From NCBI GenBank assembly GCA_026770025.1, contig JAMXDE010000006.1:2548001-2612000 (forward strand): a stretch of DNA of 64,000 nt, in the 5' to 3' direction. The first letter of the stretch is position 1. Every line of letters starts with the position of its first letter. Both the position numbers and the translations under genes were made by a program. This stretch comes from Craspedostauros australis (taxonomy: Eukaryota; Bacillariophyta; Bacillariophyceae; Mastogloiales; Achnanthaceae). Below, piece by piece: positions 1 to 10,500 of the stretch. Under the pieces are notes generated by a model that was not told the origin of the DNA, searched no databases, and worked only from the letters and a program-made list of their open reading frames with translations.

Positions 1-381
1 GTTGGTTCGGTTGGTTGGCTTGCTTGAGCTTTGGATTGCATTGTTATGAGCTGGTTCGAATGTGGAGCGTTGGCTTCGAACGCCTGGTGCAAAGTCGTTG
101 AAGGTTGCAACGTGCCAATGGTGAAACATCCTTGAATCATCCCAGACCAGAGAAAGTACCAATACTCGCAATGCGTGCTGTGGCATAGCGATTGGATGGC
201 GAGGAGATGGAGAAGACGCTGATGAGATGGGGAAGAAAAGTGGAGATGCCTTCTTTCATCCGAGAAACATGAAGACGGTTGATCTCACGATCATTCTTGA
301 ACAACCAAGAAGTTCGTTCAGCATGGCAGAACATCACTCTGATTCCGATGCCTGCTTGGTGTAGAAGAGGATAGTAGAGTA
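1..381. other. Intergenic, no gene seen
   Basis: No open frame of convincing composition and no RNA gene is recognisable. The last six bases (376-381, AGAGTA) are the left copy of the target duplication of the solo LTR that follows. Confidence 0.5.
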
Positions 382-1303
382 TGTTGGAAATCCGGGGTAC
401 CCCAGTCTCTAGTAGTAGTCTCTGGTTACCTATTCCTGTTATTGCATTGTTGGAACTGTGAGTACAACATCTTCATCACTTTCAATTCCGTTTGCCAAAG
501 CATACATAATCCATAGTAGCACACAGTCTTGCCCTTGCTCATGCAGTGCTGTCCTCCTGCTTCATCATGTCATGCAGCATGTACTCCATGTACATCTCAT
601 CTTGCAGTATTGGTTCATCTCATCATGCATTTCATCATGCATCTCAGATATTCCATCTCCTGCCCTCTACCGATAGTTTCGTTAGCATAGACATCACCGA
701 GTCGTAGGCATCATACAGCTCGGTCCATTCGATCGGATCAGGGTCTCCCATTCGTCACAGGAGCACCCTGGATGGGAGCTCATTCAGCTCCTCATCATCA
801 CACATCTCCGATCATCTCCAATCTTCTCCGATCGTTTCTCCCATTACTTCGCCGATCACTTCACCGGCTTCCTGGAAGTTCGTCATCACTGGTTCGTTCA
901 CAGGCCATCTCACACTTCGTGACATTGGCCTTCCTCCAGTACTCTTTTTCATTGGTTGCGACATGGGGGCCGTAGTCGCTCGTGTCGTGATGTTGGTCAC
1001 GATTCCAACATCCCCGCCCCCTGCGACATGCACGCGTGATTGGCATTCCTGCATTGAGGTCACGGACACCATAGTCCGGTTCGCATTCGGCACGTGGCGT
1101 TCTTCACCACAAGACGCGTGTAGCTCACATTTTCTGTCACAAAGATCCACAGGTGGGAGTTGCGGTAATGTAGCATTTCATGACATTCGACTCCTGACTC
1201 CTGACTTATTGGGAGGTGCGGTAATGCAGCATTCCACGATGCTCAACTCCACACTCTTGGGAGGTGCGGCAATTTGGTGTTTCACAACACCCGATTCCTG
1301 ACA
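382..1303 (-). repeat. Solo LTR of a copia-type retrotransposon
   Basis: On the plus strand it opens with TGTTGGAAATCCGGGG and closes with CGATTCCTGACA, the same ends as the two LTRs of the complete copia element at 3823-11266, and it aligns loosely with them throughout. It is flanked by a direct 6-bp duplication AGAGTA (376-381 and 1304-1309). No internal region or second LTR is present, so it is best read as the product of LTR-LTR recombination. At 922 bp it is longer than the 754-bp LTR of the intact element. Part of the extra length is a roughly 50-bp stretch carrying GGGAGGTGCGGTAAT, present in three diverged copies at about 1155-1290 against one in the young LTR. In element sense, which is the minus strand, these copies lie at the 5' (U3) end. 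Confidence 0.85.
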
Positions 1304-2287
1304 AGAGTACGATTTATGTGCGTATGGTGGTATGTCACACAAGCAAAACGCAAGAGAAGCGCAATCATCCAGGTTGTGGCAATGATGATGGAAGGACTGT
1401 CACTGCCACCACTGCCAAGAACTTAGCATCCAGATGTCGCTACTGTTGTCTTGTTTCCCTCCGACATGTTCGTGGAGGCAAACGGGATTGGAACACGAAG
1501 CGACGTCACACATTATGCCAATTAATCTTCCAATATACCTTTCCGATATCGCCAACGATACTTCCAAAACTATACGTGGTCGTTTGATATTTGCATACGG
1601 ACAACATTCGCATGTTCGTTTACGAACTCATGTCTGTCCGCTTGAGTCAATGCCCGTTAAATACTGTCTGTATATCACTTGGAATGAACATGTCTGTGTG
1701 AAGAGGCATGTTTGTTCAGTTGCATGTGGCTGTTTGCCAGTGGGTTGAGTGTGATACAGTCGTGGATAATAGGTCTTGTGTGAGGAACATCTCGTCGGAT
1801 GGTGTGGGTGTGCGGCCGCTGTGGTATCTTGTGATTCGAACTGGGACGCTTCTCTTGTTGTTGGTTGGGGGCGCATCCGGTTGAGCGTCGTCAACTTCGG
1901 TATCAGAGGACCGCCATCACGAATCATTCCAAGATGTTGGGATGCTGAGAGAGCACCGCCAGGAGGCACAGTTCCTGCGTGGAAAGCATGAAACATCTAC
2001 ACACAAGATGTGATCTGGCATCTCACATGGGCACTACTACATAGAATAGTACTCGCAGATGGCGGAGGAGGGTCGAGCAGTACATGGATGTCATCCCGTT
2101 GGTGTAGTCACATTGGAATGCAACCAGATGCATTCCTTGTTGATGTGATCACAAAATGTGAAGCCAACGAATTGGAAACGAAGAAACAACATCGACACCG
2201 AGTGCGTAGGTACAGGATCGCGTATATTTGTACATTCCGTATTCACGCTCTGTGTTCACACTCCGTGTTTGCGCTCAGCGTTGGCCG
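1304..2287. other. Intergenic, no gene seen
   Basis: Only short overlapping open frames without family resemblance. It holds one copy of the 14-mer AGTACTCGCAGATG (about 2049), which recurs at about 30697. The segment just before 2288 presumably carries the promoter and leader of the next gene. Confidence 0.4.
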
Positions 2288-3250
2288 ATGACTTCTCAAG
2301 CCACCACCATTGCGAGGACATGGCACCGATGCGATATCCCTTCCATTTCTTGCCGAAGGATATCGTTCGTGCTTGCGTTGCTTCTCACATTCACACCAAT
2401 GGCATTGTCCTTTGCACAGTTGCAACACTCTCTGTTCCTCAAACCGTCCTTGCCCCCGACATCTTCTGTGGCTCCGTCATACCACTGCCACCATCGTCGC
2501 CGCCATGACCATCATCAACAGCAGAAACAGGAGCAGACGCACAAGCAGACGCAGCAACAACGCTGGAAGAGTTCCACCACCATACGTGCCAAACAGGATC
2601 CAACCATGAAAGATTCGTACCAAACCAGCGTTCAGCAGCACCCCGCGACGCGTTCGCCATCAAAGGCATCCCCCCGACCCCCGTTCATGGTCGGAGCCAC
2701 CGTGGCCGATCTCTTCTCGTCGCCACCATCCTTGGCAGTTGTGTACCAAACAATCGGGACAGCCTACGATGTCTCCAGCGCTGCCGGACTTGTCGCCGGC
2801 TCGCTGATGCACATGGGTGGCTTCCGACCGTACCCATCTTTTGCTGCAACGGTGGGAACCGTCACGCTTGCAACTGGCTTCACCTGCATGATGTTGGCCG
2901 AAGCGAAGCTGATCTGGATGATCCGACATAATCCGGATCCCAACGAAGAACAACGCGCCAATTCGAGCGGCATTCTCAGCGGGCATTCAGGCAACATTCC
3001 ATGGACCACCCATGCGCTTCAACAGCGAGTGGAGGAGATCCGGAATGACTTCGACATCCGGCTGCTTGATTTGAGTGTTTGGAGCGGGTTGGGTGTGTCA
3101 GCACTCACGATGGCCGCGACCAAAGGAGGCCCAACGGCGATGGCATTGTCCCCTGGTAAATTGGGAGTGTTGCAAGGATTGAGCCTGGGGTCGGGCATTG
3201 GTGGCCTTGCAGCGCTCAGTGTGATCGCGGCTTACAAGTTGAAGGCGTAG
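2288..3250 (+). CDS. Predicted plastid membrane protein of unknown function
   Basis: The gene encodes 320 residues from the first ATG of an open frame that extends further upstream without another ATG. Residues 25-41 form a hydrophobic signal peptide ending ...PMALS, and residue F42 follows directly. That matches the diatom bipartite plastid presequence, in which Phe sits at the +1 position. A long basic and His/Gln-rich stretch (about 50-110) could be the transit peptide. The mature part has hydrophobic, Gly/Ala-rich segments around residues 150-190 and 255-315 that may span a membrane two to four times, with a polar loop between them. I do not recognise the family. The copia 3' LTR lies about 570 bp downstream. 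Plastid targeting is an inference from the presequence only. Confidence 0.7.
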   Translation: MTSQATTIARTWHRCDIPSISCRRISFVLALLLTFTPMALSFAQLQHSLFLKPSLPPTSSVAPSYHCHHRRRHDHHQQQKQEQTHKQTQQQRWKSSTTIRAKQDPTMKDSYQTSVQQHPATRSPSKASPRPPFMVGATVADLFSSPPSLAVVYQTIGTAYDVSSAAGLVAGSLMHMGGFRPYPSFAATVGTVTLATGFTCMMLAEAKLIWMIRHNPDPNEEQRANSSGILSGHSGNIPWTTHALQQRVEEIRNDFDIRLLDLSVWSGLGVSALTMAATKGGPTAMALSPGKLGVLQGLSLGSGIGGLAALSVIAAYKLKA

Positions 3251-3822
3251 CAAGTGGTGGGAGAAGAGCACATGGTGCATGGTGCGAGCACGATCTACCA
3301 ATAGTCTTCAAATTGTCGATCGTTGGTTGCCAATGGAGCCTCCAGTGCTCAAACGTACACAATACATAGTAATGCAGAACATGGATAATGTGGCCGTCCG
3401 TTCATTCTCGCGATACGGTCGTATGTACTCGCATGCCTAATCGTACCATGTACCTGTGCAGGTGCGTCCTGATCGTTGATTGTTGATCGTTTGTCTTGTT
3501 TGGCTGAGCCGCCGTGGCTCCACTATCAGTCGAAACAGATCTGCCAGCATTCTCAATAGTGTGGAAGACTAAGTGAGTGTATGGTGCTACAGAAACCACG
3601 GATTGATTCTGGAGCATAGCTTGGGAGCCCGCTGTTCTATCAGCGACCGCCACGCGACGGACCAAATCCGCCAAACGAAGATTGAAACTCAACCATGCTA
3701 GGGCACTGATTAATGGTGTGTTTTTGTGTTCAAAACAAGGTGGCGCACTCTTCAATGTCTCAGTTGCGATGAGGCGTTGAGAGTGTAGATTAGCCAGAGG
3801 CTCCATCAATTGCACGAGTGTG
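3251..3822. other. Intergenic up to the copia insertion site
   Basis: No gene is visible. Bases 3817-3822 (AGTGTG) are the left target-site copy of the copia element. A 186-codon open frame reaching from the LTR into this segment crosses the insertion boundary and is therefore not a gene. Confidence 0.5.
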
Positions 3823-4576
3823 TGTTGGAAATCCGGGGTTAGGTAGTAGATTAATCTGTTATCAATCTGTACCAATTTAGAACTGTGAGAACAAACTCCT
3901 TGACTCTCCAATTCCAATTCAGCAGCAAGTGTAATCTGTAGCAGTTCACCATGATCATGCACTTGTCCATGGTTGCTTTCATCTGCTTCATCAGCTTGCT
4001 CTCATGCTCTCTTCTGCAGGTTCATCATGCATTCTCGTGGTGATTGCATCTTCTACATTCGAGCAGCATCTCTCATAGACGCACAGGTACCTTCAGCATG
4101 GGTCTCAGTCTGATCGATCCCACTTGACCTTCGGTTCCTCAGTATTCCTCCTGCGCCATCATCACATACTCACCGGTCATGTTCATTCCATGTCGCGTCG
4201 TCAATCGTGCTCTTGAGCGGATAGGGGCATCGCTTCCGTTTCTCTTTCTCAGAGAAGCGATCCCTTGTCCGTCGATGCGCATCGACTTGTCTGATATATA
4301 TCGACAGTTTCGCCCATAGTCTTGGCTCATGTGCGAATACATCCCTAGAGGTCGATCCATAGGTTCGCCCTCATTACAGCGGTGGTACATGGATAGGCTC
4401 CATGGCGGGACATGACTGATGTTGATGTCATTCATGGACAGAGGGTTGATGGGGGACAGGCTGCAAGGTGGTCCGAGTGTTACCAACGAAGTTGACCTCG
4501 TCGAGTTGTGAAGATATTATTGGGAGGTGCGGCAATCATGGGTATCTTGGTAAAAGCGTACCCCCGATTCCTGACA
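3823..4576 (-). repeat. 3' LTR of the copia element
   Basis: 754 bp, the same sequence as 10513-11266. In element sense it begins TGTCAGGAATCGGGGG and ends GGATTTCCAACA. It contains a fortuitous 115-codon open frame (4139-4486) that recurs in the other LTR only because the LTRs are identical. Confidence 0.95.
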
Positions 4577-4586
4577 CCCTTCCATT
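4577..4586 (-). other. Polypurine tract
   Basis: On the element strand the ten bases before the 3' LTR read AATGGAAGGG, the expected place and composition for the plus-strand primer of reverse transcription. Confidence 0.65.
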
Positions 4587-4661
4587 GTCGCATCGACAAT
4601 ATATCGTTCTTGACTCTGCTCTCTCTTACCCTTCATCACCACCATCCCACTCTCCGTTCCA

Positions 4662-7600
4662 TTAGTCCAATGCTGACCTTGGCTGGATGATATCGCCCTT
4701 GTGTCTGTCGTAGATCTCCTTCTTCGTGTTCTTGGTGAACCCGTCTGCGATGTTGTCCTCTGAACGTACGAACCGGGCTCTAGCCTCTCTGTTCGCAATC
4801 AGTTCTCGAATGAAGTGATGTCGTATGTCGATGTGTCTGGTTCGGGCGGATGTGGATGGGTTGGAAGCGATGAAGATTGCTCCCACGTTGTCAACCATCA
4901 CGTCTGCTGGTCTGTGCATCTCCAACCCGATGTCTTTCATCAGTTGGGTGAGGAAGCGGATCTCCTTTCCGGCCTCCGATAGTGCAACGTACTCTGCTTC
5001 CGTTGAGCTCAGTGTCACGCTGCGTTGTGCCTTCGATCTCCAGATGATTGGCAATCCTTGTAGTAGCACGATGTGTCCTCCTACGCTGATGCGATTGTCC
5101 TTGTCGCCAGCGAATTCGCTGTCGGTGTATACGACAATCTTCCATGCATCGTTCTCTAATGGATCCGGCTTCACCCTTAGTCCATATTCTCTCGTGTCCG
5201 ACACGAACTTCATGACCCTTAGCATTTCCTTGTATGCTACGGCTGTTGGTCCATCCAACACCTTGGTCAGTTCGCGTACTGCGTTGGCGATGTCGGGCCG
5301 GGAGTGTTTCACCAAGTATAGCAGCATACCTACTCCACTTCGGTACCTGCTATGCCGATCCTTGTCCACCTTGGGCGAGTCGCTGTCCCTTTGGATGCCT
5401 TGCCCTGGTGTCCCTGGTGTACCGTACCGTTGTAGCTTCATCACGTCGTCCTTGAATGTGTCAGTGATGTTCTTGATGATGTGCGGTTGGTTCACCCAGC
5501 AGTTCGTATGGTCGTGGTTGAATATGATCTTGCAACTGAGATAGTCTTCGAGATCCTCTTCCACCTTGATTCCGAACCGCTCTGCCTTGATATCCCTCAC
5601 TAGCTTCTTCAGTTCCTGTTCCTCTCCGATGCATAAGCAATCGTCAACGTAGGTTCCGATCAGCAGTAGGCTCCCTTCCTGATTCCGAATCAGAAGGCAT
5701 GGATCCACAGCGCTCTGTCTAAACCCCAATTTGAGTAGGATGTCGACCAGCTTCTTGTTCCATTGTCTGGCACTCTGCACGAGTCCATAAATCGTCTTCT
5801 TGAGTAGCAGGCATTCGTCGGCTTCATGCTTCATACCCTTGGGGCATCGCATGTAGATCTCTTCCTCGAGTTCTCCATGTAAGAATGCTGTTTCAAAGTC
5901 GATAATGATGCTGTCCAAGTGTAACAACATCTTCATTGTGAGCATAACGCGGTAGGTTGCGTCGTGTATCACTGGTGCGTGGTGTGCTGAGAAGTCAACT
6001 CCTGCAATCTGCGAGTATCCGCATGCGACGAGTCTTGCACGGAACACACCGTTCCTCTTCTCCTTGAACACCCATTTGGTCTTCACGCATCGCCGATCCT
6101 TCGGCATTTGGTTCATCTTGATCTTCTCCCATACTCCTCTTCTGGCCATATCGCTGAACTCCTTGTTGATGGCCTCCCGCCATTTCGTTCTCTTCTCGGG
6201 ATCTGCATGATCCCAGCACTCCTCGAATGTGGTAGGGTCTAGCATCATTGCGACATTAGCTTGCTCATACCCCTCTTCGAGTGATCGTTGGTCCAATCCT
6301 TGGCTCGCAGTGATGAAGTCGTCGAGTCTCATCTTACCATGAGTAGTATCTATCATCATACCTGCGACGTCTCTGTTGAATGTTGACCAATTCGTGTGGA
6401 AATTCTGTCCTGATGTTGCCAATGGTGTGGTAGTCGTTGTTGGAGTAGTCTCGTTCTCTCCTTCATCTGATTCTGACTCTCCACTGGATCCTAGGTCTCG
6501 TTCCTCCATTGGAATGGGTGAATTGTTGAACCCCGCGAGAGCCTTCAGCATCCTTGGCATGCCTCTAACAGGTGTTGCGACTGGGACCTCGTCTTGATCG
6601 TATGGTCCCTTCTCGTCGTCCCTTCCGGATTCATCGTCGTTATCATCGTACGAATCATCATCCCCTTGGGTGGGGAGCAAGTCATCTTGCCCTTGAGCAG
6701 CGTCTTCTGTATCTACATCAATTCCGGCTCCTCTGCTCTGATCTGCGTCGTCGGTCTCCATTCCCTTGATGGTGTCCTCACGTCGCTCCCAAGTTACTCT
6801 ATTGTTCGGGGAAGGTATCTCCGATGTAGAGTCGTCATCTTCCAGGTCTATTAGTACTGACCTGTTGGCGTTCGCAATACCCTTGAACTGCCCATATGAC
6901 TGGTTCATCCATGTCACGTCTCTCGTGATTAGGATTCTTGTTGTAGCTAGATTCATCATCCGGTACACACCACTAGCATGCGATTGGCCGTATCCGACGA
7001 ACATAGCCGGTTTGGATCTGCTGTCCAGCTTCGCCTTGATTGTTCGTCCTCCGATGTGGACCATACCTATTTCCCCGAATGTACGCAGTCCATCTACGTA
7101 GGTGGGGACCTGTTCGTTGAATAGGATACACGCTGGTTCTCTTGTCTTTGTTCCGATGATGTTCTCCAATTGCGTGGCTGTGCGAGCTGCTTCTGCCCAC
7201 AGCTTACTTCGAGAGCTCTTCGGTAGATGCGTCTGATTCAGCATAGCTCTCACCTTTCCGTATAGTACAGCGAATTTTCGCTCCACGCGACCATTTTGTT
7301 GGGGAGTGGCCGCGGCGGTGTACTCGAAAGTCGGTCCGAATCCAGCGTTAAGTAGTTGCTTCTCCGTGGAGTAATTTTCTCCCGCGTTGTCACATCTCAC
7401 ATTTTTCACGCTCACTTCCTGATTCGCCTGAAGCCACCGTAATAACCCCACCATCTTGGATCCGACGTCGCTCTTTTCTCTCACAAAGAAACTCCAGCAG
7501 TAATCGCTGTAGTCATCGATAACCAGAAGCCAGTATTTGCCTCGGCCGAAACTGTATGTCTGAACACTCGATGTGTCCATGAACAGTCGCTCTCCGACTT

Positions 7601-9098
7601 TCTTTGCTCTTGGCTGTAGAGTCTTCGTCAATCCTCTTTGTCGCGATTTGCCGATCGCGCAATCCACACAAGCGTTCAGTTTCCCTGTGACATTCCATCC
7701 GTATCGTCCCGCAGTGCGAGAGATGGTGTAAGTGTCAACATGGCCTAACATTTTATGAATTTTGTTGATGTCGATCGGTTTCTTCGTCGACACCACGACG
7801 TTGGCTTGATCGTCATGGGCAGGAGCGGCCACCATGTTCACGCCGCTCACAAATCCACTGTGCGTCGCCATGATGCGATCGAAGCGAATGCGTTGTCCCT
7901 TCTTCTCCAAGGACATGATCACACCTCGGTTGCTAATATCGAAACCGTTTTCGAGAGCCTTGTTGATGCTCAAGAGGTTGACCCATAGCTCAGGCACGTA
8001 CTTCACCGACTTGAGGAGGATGATTGCGGTATCGCCATTCTTCTGCATGACCTTCATCCGCTTGTCCCCCACCTTGGTTGCCTTGAGGTATCGACCGCTG
8101 CCTACCTTGATGGAGTGATTCGCTGTGCGCACGTTGATCATACCCTCGTCGTTGTTCGTGAGGTGACAGGAGGCGCCGGAATCTCCCAACCAGGTGTTGG
8201 CCTCGTGGCGGTCGGGTGCGATGGTCGACTTGCGCGTATCGACGTCGTCCAAGTCGCCGATCACCATTGCCATTTCGTGGCCGTTGGCATCGCTGTACGG
8301 TGGTAACTCGCAATGGGTGCGATAGTCACGGACGCCGTTGATGCTTGGGTGGTGCATCCACATCAGCTGTTCCGATGCGATGCTGCTCATTTCTCCGATC
8401 AGCGCCTGTTGGATTGGTTGAAGACGAACACTCTCCAGCATTCCATTCATCCTGTATGCATTCACGCACACGTCGAGTGCACCTCGCACTCCGATTTGGT
8501 GCATCAAGTAGTACAGGGAGCGTGGCTCCACCCCCGTCAATCTGAGGGTTGCAATGTTATGCACTGCCTCGATGCAGATGAGGGAGAGTTCGGACCGGAC
8601 GTCGTTTGGTGAAAGGACGTTGCTCAGCGAGCACCGGGCGGTCACGAACAACATTCCGCTCGTCTCATCTAGCACTTCTCTGCGCACCATCCTTTCGCCT
8701 TCGTTTCTAGGCACGGCACCTCTTGGCTCGTTGGCGAGCTGGATGAAGAAGGGTATGTTCGGGCAGTCCACGCACCATGCGTAGAGAGGCCCTCGCTTGA
8801 GGCACAACGGACACCATCCGTTGTTCATGTCGCGACGCGATGATTGCTCGATCATGTCGTCGAGTGCGCTTGGGCGGGATGGGAGACTATAGACCGGTTC
8901 GTTGATGGCGCGGTCGATGTTGTCGTTGTCGACTCCTGTCATCGCCATCTCCGTTACGTCTGCGTCCTCCTCATCTGTCGTTCCCTCGTGGTACTCTGTG
9001 ACCACATCGTCGGGATCCTCAGCTTCTGCGTCGGATGAAAAGAGCTCGTCTTTGATCATCTCCTCGTCGTTGATAGGGGGCCCGTAGTAACCGTACTC
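4662..9098 (-). CDS. pol: Copia Pol polyprotein (PR-IN-RT-RNase H), joined to gag through a TGA
   Basis: The frame is open for 1478 codons after the gag stop; its first ATG is at 9059, giving 1465 residues. Numbering from that ATG: an N-terminal extension with a CX2C-X9-CX2C cluster (83-99); aspartic protease DSG at 293-295; integrase zinc motif H435/H440/C464/C467; integrase triad D495, D557, E593 with the DDX35E spacing; an acidic linker (about 735-870); reverse transcriptase with a YVDD box at 1137-1140; RNase H with D1313 and E1354. All catalytic residues I can see are present, so it looks functional. Gag and pol share one frame, so a Gag-Pol fusion needs read-through of the TGA, or else pol starts independently at 9059. 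The roughly 290-residue stretch before the protease is long for this superfamily. Confidence 0.95.
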   Translation of the reverse strand, partial: EYGYYGPPINDEEMIKDELFSSDAEAEDPDDVVTEYHEGTTDEEDADVTEMAMTGVDNDNIDRAINEPVYSLPSRPSALDDMIEQSSRRDMNNGWCPLCLKRGPLYAWCVDCPNIPFFIQLANEPRGAVPRNEGERMVRREVLDETSGMLFVTARCSLSNVLSPNDVRSELSLICIEAVHNIATLRLTGVEPRSLYYLMHQIGVRGALDVCVNAYRMNGMLESVRLQPIQQALIGEMSSIASEQLMWMHHPSINGVRDYRTHCELPPYSDANGHEMAMVIGDLDDVDTRKSTIAPDRHEANTWLGDSGASCHLTNNDEGMINVRTANHSIKVGSGRYLKATKVGDKRMKVMQKNGDTAIILLKSVKYVPELWVNLLSINKALENGFDISNRGVIMSLEKKGQRIRFDRIMATHSGFVSGVNMVAAPAHDDQANVVVSTKKPIDINKIHKMLGHVDTYTISRTAGRYGWNVTGKLNACVDCAIGKSRQRGLTKTLQPRAKKVGERLFMDTSSVQTYSFGRGKYWLLVIDDYSDYCWSFFVREKSDVGSKMVGLLRWLQANQEVSVKNVRCDNAGENYSTEKQLLNAGFGPTFEYTAAATPQQNGRVERKFAVLYGKVRAMLNQTHLPKSSRSKLWAEAARTATQLENIIGTKTREPACILFNEQVPTYVDGLRTFGEIGMVHIGGRTIKAKLDSRSKPAMFVGYGQSHASGVYRMMNLATTRILITRDVTWMNQSYGQFKGIANANRSVLIDLEDDDSTSEIPSPNNRVTWERREDTIKGMETDDADQSRGAGIDVDTEDAAQGQDDLLPTQGDDDSYDDNDDESGRDDEKGPYDQDEVPVATPVRGMPRMLKALAGFNNSPIPMEERDLGSSGESESDEGENETTPTTTTTPLATSGQNFHTNWSTFNRDVAGMMIDTTHGKMRLDDFITASQGLDQRSLEEGYEQANVAMMLDPTTFEECWDHADPEKRTKWREAINKEFSDMARRGVWEKIKMNQMPKDRRCVKTKWVFKEKRNGVFRARLVACGYSQIAGVDFSAHHAPVIHDATYRVMLTMKMLLHLDSIIIDFETAFLHGELEEEIYMRCPKGMKHEADECLLLKKTIYGLVQSARQWNKKLVDILLKLGFRQSAVDPCLLIRNQEGSLLLIGTYVDDCLCIGEEQELKKLVRDIKAERFGIKVEEDLEDYLSCKIIFNHDHTNCWVNQPHIIKNITDTFKDDVMKLQRYGTPGTPGQGIQRDSDSPKVDKDRHSRYRSGVGMLLYLVKHSRPDIANAVRELTKVLDGPTAVAYKEMLRVMKFVSDTREYGLRVKPDPLENDAWKIVVYTDSEFAGDKDNRISVGGHIVLLQGLPIIWRSKAQRSVTLSSTEAEYVALSEAGKEIRFLTQLMKDIGLEMHRPADVMVDNVGAIFIASNPSTSARTRHIDIRHHFIRELIANREARARFVRSEDNIADGFTKNTKKEIYDRHKGDIIQPRSALD

Positions 9099-10430
9099 TC
9101 ATGGAGAGTGCTTGGCCATATCTTCGGAAGTCCACACTCTCTCTGCATTGGATGTTCCGCTCTGGAAGCTGGCGGTTCCGTCGACATCGATCGTGACGAA
9201 CGCCATGTCATCCATCATCACGTCGTCATCGTGTGAAAACACACGGTCCTGTGTGGTCACATTTCTGTCTTGGTTTGCGAATTTGGTGATTTTGTTGAGT
9301 TTTTCGCTGATCACATTTTCTTCTTCGGTCGCGTCTTCGTTGATGAACACACACATCATGTCGTCTGATGCGGTGAGTGCGACGTCGTCGACTCCATCCA
9401 TCCCATCGGTAGCGACGTTGGCGGAGTCCGCCTCCTTCATGGCGGCCCTGAGCTTGAAGCACTGCACAATCTTGTGCCCCTTCTTGCCGCAGTAGTTGCA
9501 TTCCCCGTTGAATTTGGGTTTGCCTCCGCCGTTGCCTTGGCCCTTCGACTTGTTCTTGCCGTTGCCCTTCTTGGCTGCGGAGCGACAATCCGCCTTCTTA
9601 TGGCCGTAGGCGCCACAGTTGCGACAGTTGCCCTTGAAGCTCCCAATGGCTGCGAGTGCCATCTCCTCCTTACTGTTGTTGCCGCCGCGGTTGGAGTTGC
9701 CTCCTTTGATGTTGCGGCCGTCGTAGGTGGCACTCATGGTCTCGCGGATGTCTTCGATGGTCATGGTCTCTTCCTTTCCGAGGAATCTGAGTTCTATGAT
9801 CTTCACATCCATTTCGTACTCTTTGCCAAGGGCGTTGAGCACGAGCATGTGGTACTGCTGCATATCCATGTTGATACCAGCGTTACCGAGGCGATTGCGC
9901 AGCACTTCCATTTCGGTGAGGAACGTGTCTGGGTTCTCGCCCTTCTTCAATCGCATCCCGTTGAGTTGAGCCAACAACTTTGCCTTCATAGGCGCGGTTC
10001 GTTGCTCGTAGATGCGCTCAAGAGCCTTCCACGCCTTGCGCGGGTCTCCACTTTCAGTGAGACTGCCCTTAGTCCCCACCACAGCCATGAAGGCGACATC
10101 GCCTTCCGTAGTTTCGTGGTTGATAGCCACGGTCAGTTCTTCGAACGCATACTTAGCCAGCATCTTCTTGTATTCTGCCTTTTCCGCACGGGTCAGGGAG
10201 GATACTTTCTTCGGTTCACTCGCGCCTTCCTCCGTTTTAGGAACGGGAGCCAAAGGGTCTGAGCTGAACGGTGCTGGCTTCACCACTACGTCATCGAAGT
10301 CCATGAGGTAAAAATCCTCGAGCCCCTTGCGCGTGGCGCGGGTGATGAACTTGATACTCCAGCCTTTCCAACTGGAACGCTTGCCGTCGAAGACGACAAC
10401 GCGATCAGACTTGAAGAGATGGGAGCTCAT
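9099..10430 (-). CDS. gag: Copia Gag (nucleocapsid) protein
   Basis: 443 residues from an ATG 83 bp inside the 5' LTR. Residues about 15-240 correspond to the retrotransposon Gag region of copia elements (typical features: a W-rich start and the LNGMRLKKGENPDTF segment). Two CCHC zinc knuckles follow: C269-X2-C272-X4-H277-X4-C282 and C311-X2-C314-X4-H319-X4-C324. They are separated by a Gly/Lys/Asn-rich linker. Gag packages the RNA into virus-like particles in the cytoplasm. The frame ends in CCA TGA and stays open in the same frame into pol, so a stop or a read-through decides the Gag to Gag-Pol ratio. Confidence 0.93.
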   Translation of the reverse strand: MSSHLFKSDRVVVFDGKRSSWKGWSIKFITRATRKGLEDFYLMDFDDVVVKPAPFSSDPLAPVPKTEEGASEPKKVSSLTRAEKAEYKKMLAKYAFEELTVAINHETTEGDVAFMAVVGTKGSLTESGDPRKAWKALERIYEQRTAPMKAKLLAQLNGMRLKKGENPDTFLTEMEVLRNRLGNAGINMDMQQYHMLVLNALGKEYEMDVKIIELRFLGKEETMTIEDIRETMSATYDGRNIKGGNSNRGGNNSKEEMALAAIGSFKGNCRNCGAYGHKKADCRSAAKKGNGKNKSKGQGNGGGKPKFNGECNYCGKKGHKIVQCFKLRAAMKEADSANVATDGMDGVDDVALTASDDMMCVFINEDATEEENVISEKLNKITKFANQDRNVTTQDRVFSHDDDVMMDDMAFVTIDVDGTASFQSGTSNAERVWTSEDMAKHSP

Positions 10431-10500
10431 GGTCGAAGTAGTGGTGGTGATGTTCGTTGCTGTGTTGGTGGGTGATGGAAACGTTGGATTTCAATCGTAA

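Noticed and set aside
3402-3962. 186-codon minus-strand frame
   Set aside because: It crosses the copia insertion boundary at 3823, so it arose only when the element inserted.
4139-4486. 115-codon frame in the copia LTR, repeated at 10829-11176
   Set aside because: The second copy exists only because the LTRs are identical; no family resemblance.
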